From Hepatobacter sp965661165 (lineage in GTDB: Bacteria; Pseudomonadota; Alphaproteobacteria; Holosporales; Hepatobacteraceae): 39,667 nucleotides of DNA. Shown here in pieces: positions 25,284 through 32,694 of the stretch (position 1 is its first letter; each line of letters opens with the position of its first letter). The notes under the pieces are model-generated. The model saw only the letters and a program-made list of their open reading frames with translations, had not been told where the DNA came from and searched no databases. The position numbers were made by a program, and so were the translations under genes. The stretch is from assembly GCA_965661165.1 (NCBI GenBank), contig CBFICL010000008.1, positions 1 through 39,667 of the forward strand, written 5' to 3'.

Positions 25284-26764
25284 CCGCATCTCGTTTTACG
25301 CTGTCAGGCCACAAAGGTGATTATTATGTGACCGTTGGGCTGGAGGTTCATGCGCAAATTGCCTCACAATCTAAACTCTTTTCCTCAGCGCCTGCAAGTT
25401 TCGGCCATGCGCCCAATGCCCAGGTTTCTTTTGTGGATGCGGGTTTTCCTGGCATGCTGCCTGTGCTGAACATGTTTTGTGTCGAGCAGGCGGTTAAAAC
25501 CTGTTTGGGCTTACGTGGGCACATCAACATGACCTCGCTGTTTGATCGTAAACATTATTTTTATCCCGACCTGCCTCAGGGGTATCAGATCTCTCAATTT
25601 TTTGTGCCCATTATGGAAGCCGGATCCCTGCAGATTGCCGATAAACAAGGGGAGCACAAGGTCATCCGGATCAATCGTCTTCATATTGAGCAAGATGCGG
25701 GCAAAAGCCTTCATGATCTTGATCCGCACCACTCATGTATTGACCTGAATCGCTCAGGCACAGGGCTGATGGAAATTGTGTCTGAGCCTGATTTGTATTC
25801 ACCTGAAGAGGCGGCGGCCTATGTGCGTAAGTTGCGCAACCTGTTGGTGTATTTAGGGACCTCAGACGGCAACATGGAAGAAGGTAATATGCGCATGGAT
25901 GTGAACGTCTCTGTGGCGCAAGAGGGCGAGCCGCTAGGGGTGCGCGTTGAGATTAAAAACCTCAATTCCTTACGCTTTATGCAGCAAGCCATTGTCTGTG
26001 AAGCTGAGCGGCAAATTGAGGTCATTGAGGCCGGGGGCGTGGTTGAGCAAGAGACGCGCCTCTACGATCCTGACCAAAGAGAAACCTTGCGCATGCGTTC
26101 AAAAGAAGATGCCCAGCAATATCGCTATGCGCCAGATCCGGATCTTCCGCCCTTGGTGCTTGAAGAGTCTTGGTTGTCAGGGATTCGTGAGGCATTGCCT
26201 GAGTTGCCCGATGATAAGCTGGCCCGTTTTCAGCGTGATTTGGGGCTGCCCTTTTACGATGCGGATGTGCTCATTCATGACCTTGAGGTGCTTGCTTTTT
26301 TTGAAAAAAGCGCTGTCCTTTTGCAAAAAGCCACGCCTAAGCTGCTGGCCAACTGGTTGATTACGGAGGTTTTGGGTGCTGTGCGACGGGATGATGTGTC
26401 GCTTGCGCATCATACCATGACACCGCAAAGGCTGGTGTCCCTCTTAGAACATATTGCTGACGGTACCTTGTCTGGGAAAATGGCGAAAAGTGTATTTGAG
26501 GAAGCGTGGCAAGACAATAAAGACCCCCGCGTCATTATTGAAGAAAAAAACCTGGCGCAAATTTCTGATGAAGCCTCGCTTATGGCTGTGATTCAGGCGT
26601 GCCTTGCGGAGGAGCCTGACAAAGTGGTGGCATACATCGCAGGTCAAGAAAAGCTGTTTGGTTATTTTATTGGTCAGATGATGAAGAAAACCAAAGGCCG
26701 GGCAAATCCCACACTTTTGAATGCGTTACTGAAAAAAGAGCTGGATCGTCGTAAGTCTTCATAA
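25280..26764 (+). CDS. gatB: Glutamyl-tRNA(Gln)/aspartyl-tRNA(Asn) amidotransferase subunit B
   Basis: The kinase/tRNA-binding subunit that activates the mischarged aminoacyl group before amidation. The 494 residues show the N-terminal catalytic domain (V-G-L-E-V-H-A-Q-I; H-Y-F-Y-P-D-L-P-Q-G-Y-Q-I-S-Q; I-E-Q-D-A-G-K-S; D-L-N-R-S-G-T-G-L-M-E-I-V-S-E-P-D). The C-terminal YqeY-like tail (about 350-494) ends with G-Y-F-I-G-Q-M-M-K-K-T-K-G-R-A-N-P, the tRNA-contact motif. Length is normal. The ATGA overlap with gatA indicates translational coupling. Confidence 0.97.
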   Translation: MTASRFTLSGHKGDYYVTVGLEVHAQIASQSKLFSSAPASFGHAPNAQVSFVDAGFPGMLPVLNMFCVEQAVKTCLGLRGHINMTSLFDRKHYFYPDLPQGYQISQFFVPIMEAGSLQIADKQGEHKVIRINRLHIEQDAGKSLHDLDPHHSCIDLNRSGTGLMEIVSEPDLYSPEEAAAYVRKLRNLLVYLGTSDGNMEEGNMRMDVNVSVAQEGEPLGVRVEIKNLNSLRFMQQAIVCEAERQIEVIEAGGVVEQETRLYDPDQRETLRMRSKEDAQQYRYAPDPDLPPLVLEESWLSGIREALPELPDDKLARFQRDLGLPFYDADVLIHDLEVLAFFEKSAVLLQKATPKLLANWLITEVLGAVRRDDVSLAHHTMTPQRLVSLLEHIADGTLSGKMAKSVFEEAWQDNKDPRVIIEEKNLAQISDEASLMAVIQACLAEEPDKVVAYIAGQEKLFGYFIGQMMKKTKGRANPTLLNALLKKELDRRKSS

Positions 26765-26765
26765 T

Positions 26766-26802
26766 ATAAACCATTGATTAAGAAGGTTTATTGTGATATA
26801 AA
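26766..26802 (+). promoter_or_regulatory. Promoter of the glycine-zipper lipoprotein gene, with inverted repeat
   Basis: TTGATT (26774-26779), a 17-base spacer and TATAAA (26797-26802) make a good sigma-70-type promoter 60 bases before the lipoprotein start. A 7-base inverted repeat, ATAAACC (26766-26772) and GGTTTAT (26785-26791), brackets the -35. It could be an operator, or a weak hairpin at the end of gatB. Confidence 0.5.
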
Positions 26803-26862
26803 TTGACATTTGTTGAATTATATTTTATCTGTATTGGTTAACTATTGTAGTAAAGGATGTTT

Positions 26863-27339
26863 ATGTACAAAGTTGCTGCGTTGTCTTGTGTTGCTATTGC
26901 TTTATGTGCTTCGGGCTGTACCTCGCGTATTGGAGGGGAAGATTATTCGGTGTCAGATTCAGGTCGTTTAAGCCAAACTTATGAGGGTGTGATTCTTTCG
27001 ATGCGTCCCGTCACCATTTCTAATGATAGGCCTGAGGATCAAGGCAAGCCAGGCGCTGGCGCAGCGGCGGGCGCTGTGGTCGGTGGCGTGGCTGCGGGCA
27101 GCACCATGGGTCGCGGCAATGGCTCCTTAGCGGCAGGGGCTTTGGGCGCCGTCGTGGGCGGTGTGGCTGGTCATTTGGCTGAAAAAGAGCTCAAACGCCA
27201 AGAAGGATTTGAGTATAGCATTCGCCTCCAAGATGGTCGGACCGTGTCTGTGGCGCAAGGCAAAGAGCCTAAACTTTACGTCAATCAGAACGTGCGGGTC
27301 ATTTTGGGCAGCCAACGCTCACGCGTGGTGCCTGCCTAA
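26863..27339 (+). CDS. Glycine-zipper lipoprotein, Rickettsia 17-kDa surface antigen-like
   Basis: A 158-residue outer-membrane lipoprotein of the 17-kDa antigen/SlyB type. The signal peptide ends in a lipobox A-S-G-C with lipidated Cys19. A Ser/Asp-rich stretch leads to a glycine-zipper 2TM region (about 65-113: G-A-G-A-A-A-G-A-V-V-G-G-V-A-A-G ... A-L-G-A-V-V-G-G-V-A-G-H). A C-terminal beta domain ends V-N-Q-N-V-R-V-I-L-G. ATG 26863 is preferred over 26857 because AAGGA is spaced correctly from it. It is monocistronic, with a promoter before and a terminator after. Role: envelope integrity; surface antigen in relatives. Confidence 0.88.
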   Translation: MYKVAALSCVAIALCASGCTSRIGGEDYSVSDSGRLSQTYEGVILSMRPVTISNDRPEDQGKPGAGAAAGAVVGGVAAGSTMGRGNGSLAAGALGAVVGGVAGHLAEKELKRQEGFEYSIRLQDGRTVSVAQGKEPKLYVNQNVRVILGSQRSRVVPA

Positions 27340-27364
27340 GCAGCGCGTAAACATTTGCTGATAA

Positions 27365-27397
27365 AGCCCCTTGTGCCGCGGGTGCAGGGGGGTTTTT
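27365..27397 (+). terminator. Rho-independent terminator of the lipoprotein gene
   Basis: A GC-rich stem, AGCCCCTTGTGCC with GGGTGCAGGGGGG (some G-U pairs), is closed by a tight loop and followed by TTTTT. It begins 26 bases after the stop codon. Confidence 0.65.
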
Positions 27398-27506
27398 GAA
27401 TGAAGGCTCGTGCGCCGAAGGTCGTGGATGGGCGCTGCCTGCGTCTTTGTGCCTTAGTTTATGGGGTCGTCTCTATCGTTTATAGACTTCAGCCTTCAGC
27501 CGCGTC

Positions 27507-28520
27507 TTAAAGTTTGGCTCGTTCAAAAAAACCCACAGCGCGACGCACGTCTTTCATCACAATGTTGGCTTCATCCTGCGCGCGTGCTTCCCCTTGTGCC
27601 AGTGTTTGTTCAATGGCCTGGGGGTTGGCCATCCAATGATGAAAGGCCTCACGTAGGGGGGAGAGGGTTTCGTTGATAACCTGAAACGTGGCCTCTTTCA
27701 TGTCAGCCCACCCAATGCCGCTTTCATAGCGTTTTTTCATGTCTTGGATAGCCGGTTCAGAGGCAAAGGATCTAAACAGGGCAAAAAGAGAGCATGTGGC
27801 TGGATCTTTAGGCTCTTCGGGTCTGCGTGAGTCGGTTTTCATTTTAAACACCCCTTTTCGCAAAGCGTCAGGCGCGCTAAAAAGCGGGATAATGTTATCA
27901 TAGCTTTTGCTCATTTTGCGGCCATCAAGTCCTGCTAAGGGCGGCCTATCCTCTTGAATAAATGGGGCGGGCACACGCAATAGGTCCCCATAGGTTTGGT
28001 TCATTTTTTGTGCTAAATCGCGGGCAATTTCCACGTGTTGTTTTTGGTCAGGGCCTACAGGCACCCGGTCTGCACGAAAAAGCAAAATATCTGCCGCCAT
28101 CAAAATGGGATAGTTATAAAGGCCCATGCCTACCTGTTGATCAATATCTTGTGCCTGTTGGCTTGCAAGGGATTGCGTTATGGCTTTATACGCGTGGGCG
28201 CGATTCATCAAACCCTTGGGACATACACACGATAATATCCAAAAAAGCTCAAAAACAGAGGAAAGTTGTGACTGTCGATAAAAAACCACGCGATTCAAAT
28301 CCAGTCCCATGGCCAACCAGGCTGCGGCAATCTCAAGGGTTTGCTGCCTGAGTGTGTCACCTTTTTGTACAGACGTAAGCGCATGGCCGTCAGCAATAAA
28401 AAGAAAGGCTTCCCCCTCATTGTTTTGCATGAGAGAAAACGCAGGCTTCATGGCGCCAACATAGTTGCCTAAATGAAGCGTACCCGTGGGTTTAATCCCG
28501 GTGAGGAGGCGAAAAGACAC
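27507..28520 (-). CDS. trpS: Tryptophanyl-tRNA synthetase
   Basis: A class Ic aminoacyl-tRNA synthetase that charges tRNA(Trp). The 337 residues contain the HIGH-equivalent T-G-T-L-H-L-G-N-Y-V-G (12-22), the Trp-pocket segment M-G-L-Y-N-Y-P-I-L-M-A-A-D-I-L, V-G-P-D-Q-K-Q-H-V-E-I-A-R-D, and the KMSKS loop G-R-K-M-S-K-S. Length is typical. The only in-frame start giving the standard N-terminus is GTG at 28520, with no clear ribosome binding site. Divergent from the proline-rich gene at 28806. Confidence 0.96.
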   Translation of the reverse strand: MSFRLLTGIKPTGTLHLGNYVGAMKPAFSLMQNNEGEAFLFIADGHALTSVQKGDTLRQQTLEIAAAWLAMGLDLNRVVFYRQSQLSSVFELFWILSCVCPKGLMNRAHAYKAITQSLASQQAQDIDQQVGMGLYNYPILMAADILLFRADRVPVGPDQKQHVEIARDLAQKMNQTYGDLLRVPAPFIQEDRPPLAGLDGRKMSKSYDNIIPLFSAPDALRKGVFKMKTDSRRPEEPKDPATCSLFALFRSFASEPAIQDMKKRYESGIGWADMKEATFQVINETLSPLREAFHHWMANPQAIEQTLAQGEARAQDEANIVMKDVRRAVGFFERAKL

Positions 28521-28805
28521 AGCAAAACCATCAGTATGTTTACAGGCGTTGTTTTTTTATATAGGGGTTCACAGCGCAGTGTCATCATAAAAATATTTTT
28601 ATCCGTTGCTTGATGGGCAACCCCAACCTTTTCTTCCCCAGAGTGCACAATGTGCTTTGGTTGAAATGTGAGAAAAGGTGAGAAACGGTGCTTTGAATGC
28701 ATAAAAGAAAAAATATCTAAAAAAACAAAATCTAATTTTTGAAAAATTGATATTTTCTACCAACAAAAGAAGATGGTCCCACAAGATATTTTTCTTCGGG
28801 ATGGA

Positions 28806-30926
28806 ATGGTTGTGAACACAAAACGTCGCTTGGCTTATGTATGCCTATCTTCTTGCTATTTCGTAGCTTCGCTGTGGGGGCGCGAGTTATCGGATGATCT
28901 GACCTATCAACTTAAGGCGCAGGGTAGTCGGTGCTTAGAGCCTGATCCTCAAAGCTGGTCTTATGTAAAGGGGTTGATGAAAGAGCCTCATACAAGGCGT
29001 GCAGTGGAAGAAGCCGGGCAATGGTCGCGTCAAGAGCTTGATGATTTTTTCCCTGAAAGAGATCTGCCACCGCCGCCACCATCTCCTTCTTTGTCGCGTC
29101 ATTCAAGTGTGAGTGAATTATTGGCTGTTGACGAAGAGGCGGTGCACCCTGAAATGGGGGTACTCTCTGATGATGAACCAGTGGATGTGTTAGATCATCC
29201 TGACATGCGCCTTTTATCTTTCCCAAGTACGGATTCATCAGCAGGTGGTACGGGATTTTATGATGTTGCCGGTGCCCATCAGAGGCTTAGAGAACGGAAT
29301 GCGCGTGATGAGGATGTTTTCGTGACCAACAGGCTGTCGCGTTCTGATGTCGGTGCGGCACAAAATGCATCTCGTGATGTTGTTGATCATGATGCGCCAG
29401 CCAGGCCGCCAAGGCTTCGTCAATACAGAAGGCATGGTGAAGACGGTGCGCATGTCTTATCTTCTTCCTCAAGGCCGGCTGTAACACAAGGGTCTTCATC
29501 TGGGGACGTCGCGTCACGGGCGCCAGGCGTGTCTGGCGGTGTGCAGGATGTCTCTGCACGGGGGACAGATCAGACGCAAATGACCCAAGAGGCCTTGCAG
29601 ACCACTTCTCAGGTCTCCTCTTCATCACGACCTCGTCGTTCTCTCATGGAGCGCACGGAGCAGTTTTTCAGAAGATTGAATCCTTTTGGCGGATCTACAA
29701 ACCGTGGAGAAAGGTCGCCCGCATCTGTGCAAGCACATCAACAGCCCAACACAGGTAGGGTCGTATCACCTGAGCACACTGTACATACAGCAGATGCTAC
29801 AGATGGCCAAGAGCGTGTGGCACAACGGCCACGGTCCAATAGTGCGAGCTCTTCGACGCCTGTCATGACGCGTGCATCCAATGTCAGAAGGCGTTCTATC
29901 GATAGTATCGGTACGGCGAGCTCTTTACTGTCAAACGACGAAGGCATGCCAGCGCCTGATCACGAACCCATGGTGACAACGCACCATGGGCATGAACAAG
30001 CCAATAGCGATGCAGCGGGCCAGGATGGAGGGGATACAAGGTCTCCCGTCTTACAGCGACCTCAAAATCCTCCACCGCCACCACCGCCACCATCAGCATC
30101 CACTTCACGACCACCAATGCCTGGGACGAACCCGCCCTCTCTGGGTGTGCCGCCACCACCGCCACCGCCACCACCGCCACCGCCACCGTCGGCAAACACA
30201 TCACAGGTGGCGCAAGGTTTTGTGCATGCGGGTACCAGTGGCACTGTGGCTCGATCGGCATCGTCGGCGCAAAATTTTGGTCAAGAGATTCGTAACGCTG
30301 TGGCCAATCAAAATCTCACACATGTGGAGCCAGGGTCTAATCCGGAAAGAGTGCTCAGCCCAAGAGAAGCTACGCTGGAGGCCATCAGGCAGCGCGGAAG
30401 ACAGGCAACCCCTCAGAATCGTCCTCAAGCCTTGGCGTTGAATCTTTTTCCCCGCGACGGCACCTTGCAAGAAAAAGAAAGCTTTCTTTGTGAGAAAATG
30501 GGGGTATTGAGAGACACGCACACATCACGCCCCCTTCACCGTACTGTGGATGATTATCTGACCCTCAGCAAAATCCTCAGCCAAGAGCTAGAGCTTGCGG
30601 AAGCGCAAAGTGATTATAACCATTTGCAGAACAACCTTAAGACGCATCATGGTCAGCGGCTGGAAAGTTTTCTTAGGCAAGAGTTGGAACACCTTGAGCG
30701 AAACACTGACAGAGCAGATTTCCTGAATAGAAAACGCATGCTTGAGAAAGCGCTGACACCCTTTGAGGATTTACGTAGAAGGCTTGCGGGCGTGAATGCA
30801 GGTGCGTCGGGTGATTGGCGCGTTGCTTTAGCTGAGAGATGTCGTGCTTTGCACCAGGATTCGGTCAGTCAAAATTCAGACCAAGATAACACAAGTCTTT
30901 CCTCTTGGCTGAGTATAGAGGGGTGA
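28806..30926 (+). CDS. Secreted proline-rich protein with degenerate WH2-like motif (actin-effector paralogue 1)
   Basis: Not a known named protein. From ATG 28806 it has 706 residues; ATG 28773 would add 11. Parts in order: a signal peptide (about 1-26, ...VASLWG), an acidic D-L-P5 motif at 86-92, a long disordered Ser/Arg/Asp-rich region, polyproline of 8 (422-429) and 13 (449-461) residues, and the sequence S-A-N-T. A WH2-like segment P-R-E-A-T-L-E-A-I-R follows (519-528), lacking the Gly and the LKKV half. A charged, helical, coiled-coil-prone C-terminal domain occupies about 544-690. From polyproline to WH2 it aligns with the protein at 31828, so the two are paralogues. It ends one base before a beta-barrel gene. 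Inference: exported effector touching host actin or profilin. Confidence 0.75.
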   Translation: MVVNTKRRLAYVCLSSCYFVASLWGRELSDDLTYQLKAQGSRCLEPDPQSWSYVKGLMKEPHTRRAVEEAGQWSRQELDDFFPERDLPPPPPSPSLSRHSSVSELLAVDEEAVHPEMGVLSDDEPVDVLDHPDMRLLSFPSTDSSAGGTGFYDVAGAHQRLRERNARDEDVFVTNRLSRSDVGAAQNASRDVVDHDAPARPPRLRQYRRHGEDGAHVLSSSSRPAVTQGSSSGDVASRAPGVSGGVQDVSARGTDQTQMTQEALQTTSQVSSSSRPRRSLMERTEQFFRRLNPFGGSTNRGERSPASVQAHQQPNTGRVVSPEHTVHTADATDGQERVAQRPRSNSASSSTPVMTRASNVRRRSIDSIGTASSLLSNDEGMPAPDHEPMVTTHHGHEQANSDAAGQDGGDTRSPVLQRPQNPPPPPPPPSASTSRPPMPGTNPPSLGVPPPPPPPPPPPPPSANTSQVAQGFVHAGTSGTVARSASSAQNFGQEIRNAVANQNLTHVEPGSNPERVLSPREATLEAIRQRGRQATPQNRPQALALNLFPRDGTLQEKESFLCEKMGVLRDTHTSRPLHRTVDDYLTLSKILSQELELAEAQSDYNHLQNNLKTHHGQRLESFLRQELEHLERNTDRADFLNRKRMLEKALTPFEDLRRRLAGVNAGASGDWRVALAERCRALHQDSVSQNSDQDNTSLSSWLSIEG
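30069..30188 (+). repeat. CCN trinucleotide repeats encoding two polyproline tracts
   Basis: 30069-30092 encodes eight prolines and 30150-30188 thirteen, mostly from alternating CCA and CCG codons. The repeats are in frame, so slippage would change tract length without a frameshift. Confidence 0.85.
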
Positions 30927-30927
30927 C

Positions 30928-31740
30928 ATGCACAGGGTGAAACGCATAACGTTTTGGGTCGCTCTATGGGTGTATGGTATGCATGTGGGGTTGGCAGAGG
31001 GAGCCCCTCAAGACAGCAAAAAGCCTTTTCCAGCCACGCATCTTGAGCCCATGGTGCTTACAGACATCAAAGAAAAAAAGACGGGTGTTTTGCATGCCAA
31101 GAAACCAACGCCTGTGAATGTATCGGGTTTTTATGGAGGGTTTGGCTTCGGGGGCGTGCGCCTTTCAGGGACCCGTGATGTGTCATCCAAACAAAGAGGA
31201 TTGGTGCCGCTTGTGGCCATGGAGGGGCAATCCTGTGCAAGTTATGGTTTTGTCATCGAAGGCCTTGTGGGATACCGACAATACATAGACGACGTTTTGC
31301 TGGGGGGGGAGTGCACCTTTGGTTGGAGCACCGCATCATCCAAGGCGCAAAAAGAGGTGTTACCAGGTGCGGTCTACACATCAACCCTTTCGCAAAAAGG
31401 GCTGATAGGGGCTGGTTTTTTGGCAGGCTATGTGTTGTCGTGGTGTACACCGTTTACCAAAATAGGCGCTGTGCTTGGGCGTTTTTGCCAAGAAACGAAA
31501 TCAGACAGAATTATTTCCAAGGTCTCTGACACTCGCCTCTTGCCTGGGTTTGCTGCGTCATTGGGAATGGAGAAAATGTGGGGACGATGGGGTGCAAGAT
31601 TGGCTTACGATTTTGCCATCTATACCCCTTTCACATCTACGCGTCCTGACGCGCTCTATCCTGATTATTTGACCATTACCCAAAAGACACGTTCGCTCAC
31701 ACAACATAAGGTGATTTTTTCAGGAATAATATCTTTTTAG
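30928..31740 (+). CDS. Outer-membrane beta-barrel protein (cassette 1)
   Basis: A 270-residue protein with a signal peptide (about 1-25, ...LAEG|APQ) and alternating hydrophobic/polar strands typical of a small eight-strand barrel. It has a G-F-Y-G-G-F-G-F-G-G first strand and ends in aromatic Phe (V-I-F-S-G-I-I-S-F), the usual BAM signal. Its start is one base after the stop of the proline-rich gene, implying co-translation. It is paralogous to the barrel at 32695: V-G-Y-R-Q-Y/I-G-Y-Q-D-V, T-P-F-x-K-x-G, L-G-M-E-K-M-W/I-G-L-E-K-N-W and R-L-A-Y/R-V-A-Y match in order. Role unknown: surface adhesin, anchor or export partner are possible. Confidence 0.8.
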   Translation: MHRVKRITFWVALWVYGMHVGLAEGAPQDSKKPFPATHLEPMVLTDIKEKKTGVLHAKKPTPVNVSGFYGGFGFGGVRLSGTRDVSSKQRGLVPLVAMEGQSCASYGFVIEGLVGYRQYIDDVLLGGECTFGWSTASSKAQKEVLPGAVYTSTLSQKGLIGAGFLAGYVLSWCTPFTKIGAVLGRFCQETKSDRIISKVSDTRLLPGFAASLGMEKMWGRWGARLAYDFAIYTPFTSTRPDALYPDYLTITQKTRSLTQHKVIFSGIISF

Positions 31741-31763
31741 ACAATGAAATAAGCAAGATGTAC

Positions 31764-31800
31764 TTGACATTCCCTATTTTTTATATTTTACAGATATAAA
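31764..31800 (+). promoter_or_regulatory. Possible promoter of the WAVE-like gene
   Basis: A perfect TTGACA (31764-31769) lies in the very AT-rich 87-base spacer between the cassettes. The -10 is unclear: TATATT is 12 bases away and TATAAA (31795-31800) 25 bases away, both off the optimal spacing. Confidence 0.3.
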
Positions 31801-31827
31801 TATTGTTATTTTTTATTATTTTTTCAG

Positions 31828-32613
31828 ATGTTTTGGTTTGTTGGTTTGTTTTGTATTTTTTCTTCTGTGCATGTGTGTAGGGGTGTGTGGAACCTTCAAA
31901 GCATTCTGACAAAGCAAGAGGAGATTTTTGATGCTGCTGGTGTGTCACAGATAAACGAAGCGCCTGTAAAAACAACATCCTCTCTTTCAAAGGCTCTTGA
32001 AACGCAACATGAGCTTCAGAGAGCGGCCGGTATACGTCTACCGGACAAGGAAGAAACACCTGATCGTCCATCTCGAGTCCGCCCTCAAACGTTGCGGTGG
32101 GCGCCTATCAATCAATCGCACACGACAAATACGGATCTTCCCACACCCAACTATCTGCCACCTCCGCCATTAGAAGCAGAGGGTGACACTGCCACGACAA
32201 ATACGGATCTTCCCACACCCAACTATCCGCCACCTCCGCCGCCGCCACCACCGCCACCACCACCACCACCGTCTGCAAACACAGTGCAGTGTCTCAATAA
32301 TGGGTTGGATTCAACCATCACCAGCCCAAGGCTCAGACATGTGCAGGCCGGTGATAATCCAGGGAGAGCAGTAGATCCAAGAGGTCAGCTTTTAGGGGCA
32401 ATAAGAAATGGGACAACCTTGCGTGTAACGGGTAGGAGACAACTTGATGGGAACATTGAGGCACCTTCCCGTTCTGGCGGGGATACTGCTGCCAATTCCA
32501 ACAGTGAGGATGTTTTCGTGGCCTCTATTTTACAGCGCCGCTTTGCTTTTGAAGTATCTGACAGCGAGGCATCAGATTCAGGCTCAAGTTCCGACAGTGA
32601 GGACTGGAATTAA
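31828..32613 (+). CDS. Secreted WASP/WAVE-like Arp2/3 activator with VCA region
   Basis: A 261-residue protein laid out like the C-terminal half of eukaryotic WAVE/SCAR. Parts: hydrophobic export signal or anchor (1-19); two copies of T-T-N-T-D-L-P-T-P-N-Y (about 99-133), the first followed by L-P-P-P-P-L-E; 15 prolines (134-148). The WH2 motif is R-G-Q-L-L-G-A-I-R-N-G-T-T-L-R-V-T (185-201), with the family's LL, IR, G and LR. The connector helix is VASILQRRFAFEVSDSE (231-247), and the acidic tail ends D-S-E-D-W-N with Trp260. WH2 binds monomeric actin; connector plus acidic Trp tail bind Arp2/3. The WAVE regulatory N-terminal domain is absent. No ribosome binding site is clear. Expected role: host actin polymerisation, as with RickA or ActA. 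Confidence 0.82.
   Translation: MFWFVGLFCIFSSVHVCRGVWNLQSILTKQEEIFDAAGVSQINEAPVKTTSSLSKALETQHELQRAAGIRLPDKEETPDRPSRVRPQTLRWAPINQSHTTNTDLPTPNYLPPPPLEAEGDTATTNTDLPTPNYPPPPPPPPPPPPPPPSANTVQCLNNGLDSTITSPRLRHVQAGDNPGRAVDPRGQLLGAIRNGTTLRVTGRRQLDGNIEAPSRSGGDTAANSNSEDVFVASILQRRFAFEVSDSEASDSGSSSDSEDWN
32121..32240 (+). repeat. 48-base direct repeat inside the WAVE-like gene
   Basis: 32121-32168 and 32193-32240 differ at one position out of 48 and are 72 bases (24 codons) apart. The unit encodes T-T-N-T-D-L-P-T-P-N-Y followed by prolines. The near identity indicates a recent duplication. Confidence 0.9.
32227..32271 (+). repeat. CCN trinucleotide repeat encoding 15 prolines
   Basis: Fifteen consecutive proline codons (CCA, CCG, one CCT) immediately precede S-A-N-T, the same junction as in the paralogue at 28806. 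Confidence 0.9.
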
Positions 32614-32694
32614 GAAGCTCAAGATTCTTGGGGTCTTTTGTTGACCGTATCTGCAAGTGAAGCCTCTGTGTGTGTTGAAAAAAAAGGGAAAAGG

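Noticed and set aside
29896..30261. Minus-strand and alternate-frame proteins opposite the polyproline codons (Gly- or His-rich)
   Set aside because: They are by-products of CCN repeats; the proline frame is the one shared with the paralogue and preceded by a signal peptide.
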